A stretch of DNA of 64,000 bases, taken from positions 53,360,753 through 53,424,752 of the forward strand of contig NC_090281.1 in NCBI RefSeq assembly GCF_037392515.1, in the 5' to 3' direction. The first letter of the stretch is position 1. Each line of letters starts with the position of its first letter. The translations under genes and the position numbers were made by a program. Below the pieces are notes generated by a model, which made no database searches, was not told the origin of the DNA, and worked only from the letters and a program-made list of their open reading frames with translations. The stretch is from Haliotis asinina. Taxonomy: Eukaryota; Mollusca; Gastropoda; Lepetellida; Haliotidae. Shown one piece after another: positions 1 through 13,198 of the stretch.

Positions 1-842
1 TCGTATAACGCTTGACTCGGTATTATGAAAGCTGTATTCTGGCGGCATGTAACGAATCTGCACCAGACAAACTAAGAAATATAGGCATGAAACCGTCCAC
101 TGCTCGGAAAAAAATGACAAATCTGATCCCCGTGGCCCAGTTACTCTTCTTTTTTCAAGTAAAGAGCACTGCGAACTAAGAGAAAAAACCTATTTTGCTT
201 GTGAAGGAACCGAAAAAGAACAGTAATTCTGTCAAAGGTTGAAAGATACAGGATATACTATATCCTTCTGGTAATTTTTGATATTCAGCAACGTGGGACT
301 TTTGCTCGTTTTCGTCGTAGAAAACATATGGGCTTATTGTAATCATTCATTATTTGCTATGAAATTTCGAATGTATTTTTCTAATTTCGAAGATTTCAAA
401 ACTATTGTATAGTTTGTGGTCCTGGTTTCAGTTATTTTCTCAGTATTCTGAGAATCTTAATAACCGATCTTGAAAATACCGAAAAAAATTTACCCTTTTG
501 TGTACATTAAGAAAAAAAATTAAAAGATGAATGAAGAATGAAGGAAAATGCTCGTTATATCGATTTAAGGAAATGTGGAATTTACGGAAAGCTTAAGTGA
601 AGTCAAAGCTATTTACATTTCTATAGTGGATGTATCATACATTAATATACTTTCTAAACTACAGGAAGGCAACTATACATGGTTGCTTTTACATGTTCAG
701 CAACTATTTTCCCAATTCATGTCCGGCGACAATTTGAATCTTAAGCAAATAAGTGGCATAAATCCAGACCCAAGGGTAATGAGATTACTAGTGTAGTAGT
801 ACTGACCCCCAGTGCTTAACGAGGGGTATTAATGGCGGGCAA
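1..842. other. 5' flank of the LRR/EF-hand gene, no gene seen
   Basis: This is AT-rich sequence with only short chance ORFs. I see no TATA box or other promoter element that I can defend. The first copy of one half of a candidate target-site duplication lies at 831-842. Confidence 0.4.
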
Positions 843-1056
843 GACCAGTGAAAATCCGGACTAGAATTGGTCTTCAGGAACCCATGATTATCGTAAGAGA
901 CGACTAACGGGATCGGGTGGCAAGGCTCGCTGACTTGGTTGACACATGTGGCCGTGTCCCGATCGATGCTCATGATGCTGATCATTGGATTGTCTGGTCC
1001 AGATTCGATTATTTAGAAATAACTGGAGTGTTGCTGATTGCGGCGTTAAAACAAGA
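843..1056 (+). repeat. Short retroposon, family L (type description)
   Basis: Family L, defined from all copies here, reads: gtgaagatc..gaattggtctt, 'cgtaagaggcgactaacgg', 'gacttggttgacacatgtc', 'gatcgatgctcatgctg', 'actggattgtctggtccag', 'ccgccatatagctggaatat', 'tgctgagtgcggcgtaaaac', then a run of ACTC. Strand is given as head to ACTC tail. This copy lacks the ACTC tail and is flanked by near-identical aatggcgggcaa / attggcgggcaa. Confidence 0.75.
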
Positions 1057-1331
1057 AACCAATCCACAATTGGCGGGCAAATTGGCACTGCAGGCGATCA
1101 TTATAACGTATCCAAATTGATGTTGTTTCGTCATCAACTTTGCGAAAGCGTCTCACTGCACGGAAATTTGTCTAATTCTGAGCTGATCAAGCAGTGTTAG
1201 TTATATAATGTTTGCTCCACCTAATTTTCGACTATTCGGCACGAGTGTAACTTCTAGATATGCGCATTTTTGGTTAGCCGTCTTGTGATGTTGAAGTCAG
1301 ATCATTCATTGTGTACCATCTTTCTCTACAG

Positions 1332-1387
1332 AAAGGAACTATGCTTGAAGCTTCGACAACCAGTTGATTGCTGGAGCATACTGTGCC
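1332..1387 (+). other. 5' untranslated start of the first coding exon of the LRR/EF-hand gene
   Basis: A pyrimidine-rich acceptor (tttctctacag) ends at 1331. The frame of the downstream CDS is closed by TGA at 1346 and has no ATG before 1388. The start context gtgccATGc is moderate. The upstream leader exon and promoter were not identified. Confidence 0.5.
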
Positions 1388-4300
1388 ATGCCAAGGGTGC
1401 TGAACAGTCTTCCGGAACAGCCCGTTCTCAGGTCCGAGAAAGCACGAGATTTGGAAAAATGGGTTGAGAGCGTGTCCTCAGCAGTCAGCGTGGCAACTGT
1501 AGATGTTGAAATGGCGGACAAGACGGTGCACGGAGCTCTCACTCAACCCGTATTGGAAGTAGTAAAACCTGAAGTTACGGTCTCACCGGACTATGAGGAT
1601 GGTAATTATTACATTCAAATATATATGAACTAAACGTTTATAACGAATACGGTTGTAACGAACTGACAGATATATCGAACTGTTTCTTTTGACCCGCCGA
1701 TTGCTCCATAGTACACTCGAAATGCATGTTAGGGACTACGCCTATAAATACTAAGATTAGCTGTCTCTTAAAGACACCTCAGTTCATTGTACCGTATTTC
1801 ACAGTCAAAGAGTTCGCTAGGTCGAGCACACGAGTTCGAGTCTCTACACATGTATAGTATGTGATGCTAATTTCAAGAGTCCCCTGTCGTCATATAGCTC
1901 AGATATTGATAGCAGCGGAGTACTCTCCTTCACTGAATATTGAGTTCCGGCCTCCACTACGACACAGCGTACAACACAATTAAAGCAGTTTCTTCAGTAA
2001 ACTGTATGAAGAACATATAGCTCTGTTGTATGTTAGTTCACTAGAGAATGTATGGAATATCCTTGGTGAACTAAGATGCGCCATGTCTCCATGCCGCGCA
2101 TCCCTTAGACACTGGGCTTATTCAAATAACCGCGAGGTCGCTTTTTAGATGAAATACTGTACCCATGTTGAATGACCATCAATAGACAGTAGAATGTATG
2201 GCATAAAACATAATGCCCATCCTCCTAATGACCCAAACCGAAAACTTGCAGATCTTGTTTTCTCTAAACGTTCCCACGATTTAAGCAGTGTGGGAGTTTC
2301 ACCACAGCGGTAAGATTGATGAGGGAGGAAATCCCGAAGTGATGCTAGTCCGCCATGAAGATATCACAAAGCCGTGAATTAATGACCATGATGATGTTCA
2401 TTCTTCATCTGTCCGGACAACATAGTGAGTGAGTGAGTTTAGTTTTACACCGCACTCAGCAATATTCCAGCTATATGGCGGCGTTCTGTAAATAATCGAG
2501 TCTGGACCAGACAATCCAGTGATCAACAACATGAACATCGATCTGCGCAAATGGGAACCGATGACATGTCCCAACCAAGTCAACAAGCCTGACCACCCGA
2601 TCCCGTTAGTCGCCTCTTACGACAAGCATAGTTGCCTCCGGACAACACAACACAAATCAGTTAATATATGGTTTTGAAGGTGAATATAGGTCAGAGGTGC
2701 GTCATTCGTAGTGGTTGGAGTAATTCCGAGAACGTGGAAGAACTTGAGTTTGTAAAGCGATTATCCACATTTAGCAAACTCCCTTTGACAAGGAACTGTT
2801 TTATAAAAGTATAGGGTTCCCAGCTTTTTGATACAGTATTTGGGAGCGACTTTCACTATGTAGTTGTGATGTAGCTGATATCAGTATTTGGTATGTGCTA
2901 CACCATATCCTCTGCGTACGCATACAAAACTTACGGCACGGTTTGCTTCAGATTACAGCGATGTCTTCAAGAAAGAGGCTGTGACGACCGTAAAGGAATC
3001 CAAGACTCTGCGAGTTTACAGGAAGGCGTGTAAGCGTCTTGGATTAGTGCAGCTCCGTACTGTTGTCGGCCAACTGGGCTCCATAGACTTATGCTTCCGG
3101 GACTTTGCCCTCTCCACGAAGGAGATGAAAGCGCTGTGCATGGCGTTGCTGGTACGTCACGTGACATCAGCTCACTTTTGTACCAAATAACCCCGGCTCT
3201 TCATAAATAAACCTTCAAAATACATGTAATATTGGAAATAATATGATGGATGTATACTGTCATTCCTCCAAGTTTATTTGACCGTGGTGTAGTGGATAGC
3301 GCTCTTCGCATAGAGCGGGAGATTGGCGGTTCAATCCCTCGTTGGTCAGAATTGGTTTCCAGTAACTCATGTTTGTCAAAAGGATCAGGCGATCAGGCAC
3401 TGACTTGGCTGACACACGTCTCTGTATCCCAGTTGCGTAGGTCGATGCTCATGCTGTTGATCACAAGATTGTCTCGCCCAGATTCGATTATTTACAGACC
3501 GCCGTCACATAGCTGGAATGTTGCTGAGTGCGGCGTAAAATCATACCCACTCACTCACTCATTCATTCACACAACAGGGGCGGTAAGGTTCCCTAGTGGC
3601 TAAAAGCAAAACATTCGGGTTGGATTGCCCACATGAATAAAATGTATAAGGACTATTTTTGGAGTACCACGCCGTGATGTTGCCAAAAGCGGCGTAAACC
3701 TACACTCGCTCATTTGTATCGCCAATACTCACGTTATAATGTGTTACAATGTGTTCACTGCTGCCCATGGAAACTGGCGCACTTAAAATTTAAATAGGAG
3801 ACATATTTCTTTCTGAACTAGTAAAACCTCTTCCTATCAAATCTGTAGAGCAATAGATTTCTTTACCTATTTACTGAATTTAGTGACAGAATTATGTCGC
3901 TAAATGTTGGATCTGCAATGTAAGTAACAGGTTCTTATTTGTCACATCCATTACCTTCCGTAATTCAAGAGTAATATGTTTGTAATGCTTACATACAACG
4001 GTCTGACCATTGTCGTAACATTAAATGAATTAAGCAGTGCACGGACAGCATGAATCATTGACCTATACTGTATGCTTATGAGCTATGACAACATGGTCCT
4101 TTCAACAGAGCGGTGCTAGCGAAACGACTGCATTACCTCCCCTTTCACTGGCTGGGTAATCACAGTGGTTGGAGGGAAGTTCAGCAGAGTTTTTGTTGGC
4201 TATTTCCTGTACTTTGAAGCATGTTTGCTTGTGTTACTGTAATGCATTTCTGTGTTGTCCAGTACGAGAGACACATGTGGCACCTTGACCTCTCCGGCAA

Positions 4301-7300
4301 CACAGTGGGACGGAAGGAGTTCGAATATGTCCTCGCTGTCTTGGAGAAGAGGACCAATGTCTGTGTGCTGGTCAGTACTCAGTCCGCTGAGTGAGTGAGT
4401 GAGTGAGTGAGTGAGTGAGTGAGATGATTTCCTGCAGTATCACGCCAGGGACATCAAAACTAGAATGTACACTTACCAATTTGGGATTCGAACCCGTACG
4501 ACCGATCCCTTTCACAACAAGGAAGGTCCATCGCTCACTTGTCAGTCAAATCATTTAGTTAAAGGTTCCAGCTCTTGTTCTTGATAAGAACATCAATACA
4601 CACACAGGGCCAATAATCACAACTTTTTCATGATTCAGTGTTTAGGGTTCGGCGGTGTAGTCTAGCGTCATTATTATGCAAATATATTTGATGAAACAAT
4701 AATACCTGATTTTAATGAACATATTTCAGGACCTGTCGAACAATGAACTCTCGGGAACAGGTATTCGGCTCTTAGCGGAGTTCCTGCGACGGTGTGACAA
4801 CGTCACTGATATAGACATCTCGGGTGAGACTTTAGTACTCGAGTTTCGTGTATCATAATCTCAGGTATGCATTGTGGAAGGTGAGAGTACACCAACGGTG
4901 TGCCACACACGCACGCACGCACGCACGCACAGTGAGTTAATATTAGATATGTATTATATCTGAGATCCTGGATGAACCTCAGTCTACCAAACGTACTAGA
5001 ATCTGTACTGAGAAAGCCTACTCCCAAATGTCTCATTTGACCACTTTGCAATGGCATTGTGTATTCTTAGCTTTCCGTTAAGTGGATGTTGTATTTTAAC
5101 GTCACAGTAAGCAACTATACAGCTGTACTACACGTGCCTGGATTATCTCAACATCTAGACCTGGTCAACCAATGAATGAGAGTATGAACATTAAGCCGTT
5201 TTGATAGGGTGACATGCACAGTCAGCCAACTGCTTCACCCATGTCAGTAGTCTCTGAAACATATACCATCATGTTAGACTAACGTAAAGTTTTCGCTATA
5301 AGTTTCACATACATACACTCGCTCATAACGTTGCATGGTTACATCGAATATGAATTTCTCCACTAACTTGGGGAACCAACAGTTGAAATGCACGAGAATC
5401 GTGCATCACATTACTGAAAAGCATGTGCAAATATCGTTCATGTGAACAGCTGCGTTTCGGTGTAAAGTTTTGTTAACAATTCGCCAATTTTTACTGCGTT
5501 TCCTAATTTATCGGACTCGTGAGAACAATCTTTTCAAGGTTACAACTTTGTGTTACAGAGCATCAGTTCATGTGTAAACAGTACCTTTAAACTGTGTCGA
5601 ATATTTTGCAAAATCTGGTTTACAATAGATGATTTACACTAGTGTCTAAACTTTTGATGGCTAGTATACATGTGCGGAAGTTACACCTGTAATCGGACTA
5701 ATGTACTTTTAAAAAGAAGAACGGAAACCTCAACTTTCAATTTGGATAGGAATTGTAAACATTAACAAACGTTTCAAGGGCAGACATCTTATGAACGCAC
5801 CACCATTTCCCTCTATTACCACCCCTATACACAACGCATAATATGCACGTGCACAACGCAGTAGCCCCATACACGGGCATGGGGTCCCATTCTTGATTTT
5901 GACGTTGTTTCATGAAGGTCGAGAAATCACTTGGAACATATAACTTTTGACAATCATCTTGCATCACACATTTGTTAGTGTTTGTTTCTAGTCATTTGTT
6001 TTAAAATGAAAATCGTATACATGCAAATTACACGCCATACACCAATCATCTTTCAAAAGCGACTACATTCCAAACAACTACGGATGTTAGTGCAAATGGT
6101 GATGCACTCTCAAAACATTCAATAGTGCCATATCAACAATTATTGGCTCCGACAAATCTCCTAAATATTTTAATCGTAAATGGAAAAAATGAAGTTCCAC
6201 CACTTTTTTCAGAGTATATGTGTAACCTAGCGGTTTCATTCACCACAGGTAATAAATTAACAGACGTAGACGGGAAAGCTGTCGGAGATGTTATACAGGT
6301 AAGAGTTGGATGTGTAGTGTATTTCTTTTTAATAGATCTGAATGATGACTAGATATTAGTTTTTTCCAGCACGTTTTAGTATAGTACTGACTGCGGAAAA
6401 AAATTCAGTAAATTAAAGCACCGTTAATCAAAGCGGAAGGGTTCGAATGAAATCTAACAGATGAAATTATTTCGTGATGTTCGTTTGTCGTTTATGTGCA
6501 ATTTCGGAGCTAAATAGCTAATTTCCTACTTACCTGTGCAAAGATTTTCGGATCTCTCTTAGCGGCAGGATAGTCGTAAGCTAATGTAAAGGTATGGCAC
6601 TTATGTTTGTGCTACTATAGAGCTTCGAAAATCTGGGCCCGGGTGTGGTACAGCGCTAGGATCTAGGTCTCCCGATCTGGGTTTCCAGTACTCAAAGACT
6701 GTAGTAATAACGATAATATGGTGGCTTTATGGGGTCGGTAATAATATGGTCCCGGCTGTTGGGGTCGAGAGAAATGCATACATTACAACTAGGTTTTAAC
6801 ATCACGTTTTAATTATTCTGTATTTCCCTTTAAAACAATCAATCAAAAGCAGTTGACATATCATAAAATCAATAGATATAGAACACACAGTCCATCGCCG
6901 TTGTGATATCCTCGTGCCAATGTGCTTCGCTCTGTGATAGGAAAACAACTCACTTAGTCGACTCCGCCTCGCCCACAACGAGCTGGGAGAAGTTGGTGGG
7001 AAGATCATTGGTGCTGCGTTAGGTAAGTAGCATTCAATATCTAAGACAGCACCCATATTTTAAAGATTCTTTGGTTGGTTTGTTGTTTAACGCCGCCCTC
7101 AGCGATATTCTAGCTCTAGCGGCTGTCAAATAACTGAGTTTAAACAATCCAGTCCAATGATCAACAGCATGAGCACCAATGTACGCAACTGGGAACGGAT
7201 GACATATGTCAACCAAGTCAGCAAGCCTGACCACCTGATGCTGTTAGTCGCCTCTTCCGACAAGCATGGGTTACTGGATCTTTGCAGGTTATTTTGAATG

Positions 7301-10300
7301 AATTTAACTTTGGAATACGAATGATAAAGATAGAATTTGTTCAGATAGAATTTGTTCGGAACAACCCGTAGCTCTGCGACAGTCAAAATTGTTTCTATGT
7401 AACAGTACAGAGATGGGGTTACCAAGCTTTCATTCTCCATGTTGTGTCTTGCAGTAAAGAATCGCCATCTGGAGGAACTTGACATGAGTTGGAACCACCT
7501 GAGACAGAAGGGTGCCATCAGTATAGCCAAGGGCTTGGAGGTCAGCGTTAGTTCTTATACACATGCACTTGTCTTATACCTCCAGACCATCCAGAGTGTT
7601 CTACGTTAGATCTATTATGATAAATACTCCAGAACAGCACTCGGCCATACATTCATTTGTGATTGACCTTCCTTTCCTTATCAGTAACGTCCTAAAGAAA
7701 TGGCGTAATAGCGGTTTAATGCATTCAACACGGAACTGTGAAAGCGGTGTCCTCATTATATATGGCTAAATAAAAAAAGTGAAATGTTTCTCGTGCACCG
7801 TTGCGTCACTTTTCTTTGTGCGCATAACAGTTTTTTATTGGAATTTAAAAAGAAAATGATTCCAACTTTGCCGCGTCCCTATCATCAGTTTGTCCTCTAT
7901 AAGAATGAGCGTCTGTAAGAACGAGTTTGACTGAATCTGCAACTCGTTCACACGTGGTGGACCTTCCGAGATGTATTTCTGAAAGGAAAAAAACCCTAAA
8001 AAATGTGTTCCTTCCTTGTCACTTTTTTCTATCAAAAATTAGAAAAAAGTCCTACCGCCCTCGTCACTTTTGAAAAACACGTGTCCGAGGAACGTGTATT
8101 ATTTTTTTTAATGCAGTCTCAGTAAAACTGTAACCCTAATGAGCCAACCGAAAGTGGATCCAGAGTGCCGTTTCACGAAGAGATCTCACCGCTAACTGAG
8201 TGAGTGAGTTGAATTTTACGCCCAACTCAACAATATTCCAGCTATATGGCGGCGGTCTGTACATACTCGAGTCTGTACCAGGCAATCCAGTGATCAACAA
8301 CATGAACATCGTTATATGTTACCGGGACACAATGACATGTGTCAACCAAGTTAGCAAGTCTGACCACCCGATCCCGTTAGTCGCCTTTTACAAGAATGGG
8401 TTACTGAAGATCAATTTTATACAAGATCAGTTTTATCACTTCTTCACAGGTCCTAAGCGCAAACACGATAGTATCTTTACACAGATGTACGGCATTCCCA
8501 GATGACTCTTACACAGAGCGATATTAGCCAGAGACCTTGGCAGTATTACGATTAAGCAAAGATGTTTGTTATGAAAGAGAACAAAGTTTAAGAGTCGTGG
8601 TTCGAGAAGAGCAGGCCTCCGATATTTGACTTTATTTCTTTATTCATTTACATCAGTCAATACATCAATCAACTGTTTGACGAACATATCTGTAAAATAC
8701 TTTTCTTCATTCCAGACAAACACATGTATACAAATCGTAAACCTATCATGGAATGGTTTTGGATTCGAGGGTTCGGTTGCCCTTGGTGATATGCTAATGA
8801 AGAACAATACTATTACGTCACTAGATATATCCTCAAATCGAATAAGTGCTGCAGCTTTGCTGGAGATTATCAGAGGGATATCGAAGAATCGGACGCTCAC
8901 GACGTTAAAGGTGAGTACAATCACCACTTTCTCTACTGCCTGGTACTGTATTGTATCTGTAGCAGTGTTCAAAACATGTCCAAGAAGGTGATCACCATGA
9001 CCACGGTTGGTCTTGTAATAGGAGGAGGCGCACACCTGTGTACAGAGTATTGTCCCTTTGCTGCACTAGGATCAGCTGATGAGACTTGAATAATCCTAAC
9101 TTGGCTCTTTTGTGAACTCTGGTTGAACCATACCATACCAATGGCCCGTTTCAGTACAGCGTCATGCATGAGGCACTTTTCTGGATATCATAGTCGTGAT
9201 TGTGATGGAATTCTATTGCATGTGGCTTAAAACAATATTCAGTCACTCACACAATTGCTCCAAGATGACCCCGGCAAGGTGAAATGATGAAATGCAGAAA
9301 ATGTCCTGTAAAACTGAGTTAGTACGTGTTCACGTCCCTTAAAACAATATTTCAGAAATATGTCGGCGGTGGACACTAGAAATGGGTCACAAACAGTGTA
9401 GCCATCTTAAGAATCGAACCCGGTTTAGGCATGACGACCGAATTCTTCAGTAGCTAGGCTACTCAACATGCCCTTCTATAAAATGAAATGAACACACAGT
9501 TAACTCATTCACTCAGACATGTAAGAAATGTCGTTTGTGTTTCAGTATTACATTATTCTTTGTTTCCGTGGAATATGTGGTTCATTTGGGGCGCTGTAGA
9601 TGAGCTATCTGAAGCGCCAGGCTAGTGATCCAGGATCGTGCACACCTGTGTCCGGGTGCGAAAACCTTGGAGTCAGCTGTGTCTGCAGACTCATTCAGTG
9701 TTGTCACAACCCCTGAGTGTATAGTACACAACCCCGTGCACTTATAGGAACCCACGAATCCGTCGGTATATGAATGCTATTTGAATATGAGCAAATACCT
9801 ACTTACGGGTACAGCAACGTGCAAGTAATTAAACTTGGAAAAAGTACTGTGACTATGTGTCCCAGTCCACCCAGCTTTGAATTGGGTACCTCGTTAGGAT
9901 GAGAGTGCCACAATGAACTCGATGTGCCCTATGGCAGCAAGAGTTTTACACTGCCCAAGGAACTGAGATTGATAGAACGATGTAACGTTGAGATTGACAT
10001 CTAATGATCGAGGGACGAGCAAGCACTGGTTGCATATAGTTGCATGTACGCTATATAAATATCATATCCTATTTGTAGATCGGCCACAACCCAATCACAG
10101 CCTCCTTCACCAGTGTCCTCCTGGAGGCCATTCTGAAGCATCCCCACGGAGCCATCCAACAACTACACATGGATGTATGTTGACCTAGTGTTATTTATCC
10201 AATACACGTATTACTTCGGGGGATTCTCCCACGTTTACCTGACATGACTGCACAACTGAAAATAACGTACTGTTAAAACGGAATATAACCGAATTCTTTC

Positions 10301-12730
10301 TCTAGAAATGTTAAACAATTAGGAGCTGCAAATTCAGGTCTTGTGTGAGGTCAATGAACTCTTGGCCATGGGTTTCACTACTGTGGTAAACGTAAACCAG
10401 CATCACTACAGGTTGACTTGCAGTGATTTAACCGGAATAAAGGGTTGGGGCGAGTCCAGGTTTTCTGCCCGGGCTCCCCATTCCCTTTTAGCCTACCCTA
10501 CTCTACCCGGATACCCATTATGTTAATTCCTGACACCAAATTTGTAAGAAAGGGCAATATACCGTTCAGCTCGGTGGCTACAGTTTCGAGTTTTTCAAAG
10601 TCTTAACCATGTGTTTTATTCAAAGCAGGTCACTGCACAATCGTGTCTAAATCTTCAAAATAGTACAATCTTTTTTATCATGAAAGAATAACATATTACA
10701 GTGTTGAATATATTAGTCACATGATGGGTCCAGGTAGTGAGACGGGTACCCGGGTCCAACTCATCCGTCCCAGCCCTACCGGAATATCCATCAACATATC
10801 TCGCTCTATACTTGTTTGTTATACACGGAGCTGAAAGTTACCGACATGGCCTCATCTTCCCAGTAATTATTCTGTCCACTGCACCTCCTTGAACCTACTT
10901 AAATATGCTAACACCTACTTCCTCCGTCAGGGCGTAGTAGTCGACAAGGAGTTCGAGGGTATTCTCGAGAAGATACGAGAATCTCGCTACCTGGAAGTGA
11001 CGTACGAGATCTCTCTACCAATTACAAAGAAGACTCGCGATGAGATGATGAAAGAGCTACAGAAGCCCCAGGCATACAACATCGACCCCCTGCATATGCT
11101 GTACCTGCTGAAGGAGAAGAACAGAGCCCGGGACTTCTTCGAGAAGATCAACAAAGACAAAGACGACGGGTTGACGAGAGACGAACTCTTCCTGTTGTTT
11201 AAGGTATGTACCTTTAAAAACTTTATCCGAGGATGTAAGCTGTGAAGAGGACACCAAATTAGACTTCGCTCTTTGTACCCTTGATGCGAACCCAGCATCT
11301 GAGGAAACCAAAGTGCCAATATGTGCCAAGAATGAGGTGGTCATTCGCTTTGAGTAGTAGTAGTATAAATTCAGCAAATGTTTTTAATTATGTACTCGAT
11401 GTCCAGCCAGTAATTGTGCTGATTGTTGGCTATTGTGTGTTGCTGTTAGGAAGCAGGACTACCGTGCACGGTGTCCGTGGTGGACAAGATCATGCGGTTT
11501 ATGGACACTAATGGAGACGGTACTATCGACCTTGCGTAAGTAATTCCATCCAATAAACTAGCATACAAAAGACCTGCACCTGATAAACATAGAGTTCTGA
11601 CTGTAACTTATACATCGCAAACAGTATGTACCTGTTGCCAAATATATTAGTGATATCTTGCACAACGCGAGCTTAGTTAGCACTAAGGTGATCGCAGTTC
11701 CGTTATTCTAACATGGCTTTGTTCAACAGGGCCCTGGTATACATTTACCTTTGTTCGCATGTGGGTTGATGTATACTTTTCACGACATCACAAGTTTGAA
11801 GAATACCAAAGTATTCGTTTGTCTCAAGACTTGAATACAAGCATCTGGTTCCAGAAACAACCACCAATGCTACCTGTTAACGTGACGTGGACCAAACGTA
11901 TGGCATGCTCCTCATTTCCTGTCACGTAATCTTTTCAACAGATGCCAGTTTGGTAAAATTACCAATCAGCGGCAGTTCCGCGATGTCAGTACGCCGCTAG
12001 CAGTGAGTTTTGAATCCTCTTCAGAAGCGGTTGTGCATTATAGTGTCATTAATAATTTGGTTAATGTGTTTGTCAAATTTAACACTGGACGTTTCAAAGT
12101 AACTGCCAACATCCGGTGGTGAGTCTGGCTTGCAAGGAAAGGAACCTTTGAAACTTTCCCACTGGACCAGTGAGTGCACAATAATTAGTGGTCCTATCTG
12201 TGCCTCACTGTTTCAAGATAATATTTGTAGATTTACTTAGAAATACCTATATATACAAAATTCACTGGCCACCAGGACCACTGCAAACGTATCATTTGGT
12301 GCTCCTAATGAATTTATACTAGTGACCACAGGACCAGCGTGCATTTTGCACCCTGGGCTTGGAATAGTTTCCAAGCAACCTGTGCTTGCCGCACCCGAAT
12401 GAATTAGATGGTCAGACTCATTGACTAGCTGATTATACCTGGACGCTGCCGAGAACATCAATCACTGGATTGTCTTTTCAAGAATCGCTTACTTATGGTT
12501 CGCCGCCATAGAGCTGGAGGCTGCGTTATGAACAAGAAAGATAGTTACATGGATTTATAAACATCAATTATCAACATGTATGTACCTTTCTTCTGCACAT
12601 ATCCACATATTGATAAAGGCGGCGGAAAACCACACTCACTCACATTTGTATACATATCACTTGTTGGTATCAGCACCAGTACGTTGCATTCAACGTTGTA
12701 TGTATGTATGTATGTATATGTGTGTGTGTG

Positions 12731-12762
<32 letters not shown>

Positions 12763-12786
12763 TGTATGTATGTATGTATGTATGTA

Positions 12787-12828
<42 letters not shown>

Positions 12829-13109
12829 TGTGTATGTATGTATGTATGTATGTATGTATGTATGTATGTATGTGTGTGTGTATGTGTGTGTATGTGTGTG
12901 TATGTATGTATGTATGTATATGTGTGTGTGTATGTGTGTGTATGTGTGTATGTATGTATGTATGTATGTGTGTGTGTATGTATGTGTGTCTGTGTGTATG
13001 TATGTATGTATGTGTGTGTGTGTCTGTATGCATGTCTGTCTGTGTGTATGTGTATATGTGTGTGTGTATGTGTGTGTCTGTATGTATGTATGTCTGTCTG
13101 TGTGTGTGT

Positions 13110-13198
<89 letters not shown>

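Noticed and set aside
3280..3352. Genuine tRNA gene
   Set aside because: A and B boxes are present, but the acceptor stem pairs only for about four bases and it continues into a family L body, so it is a retroposon head.
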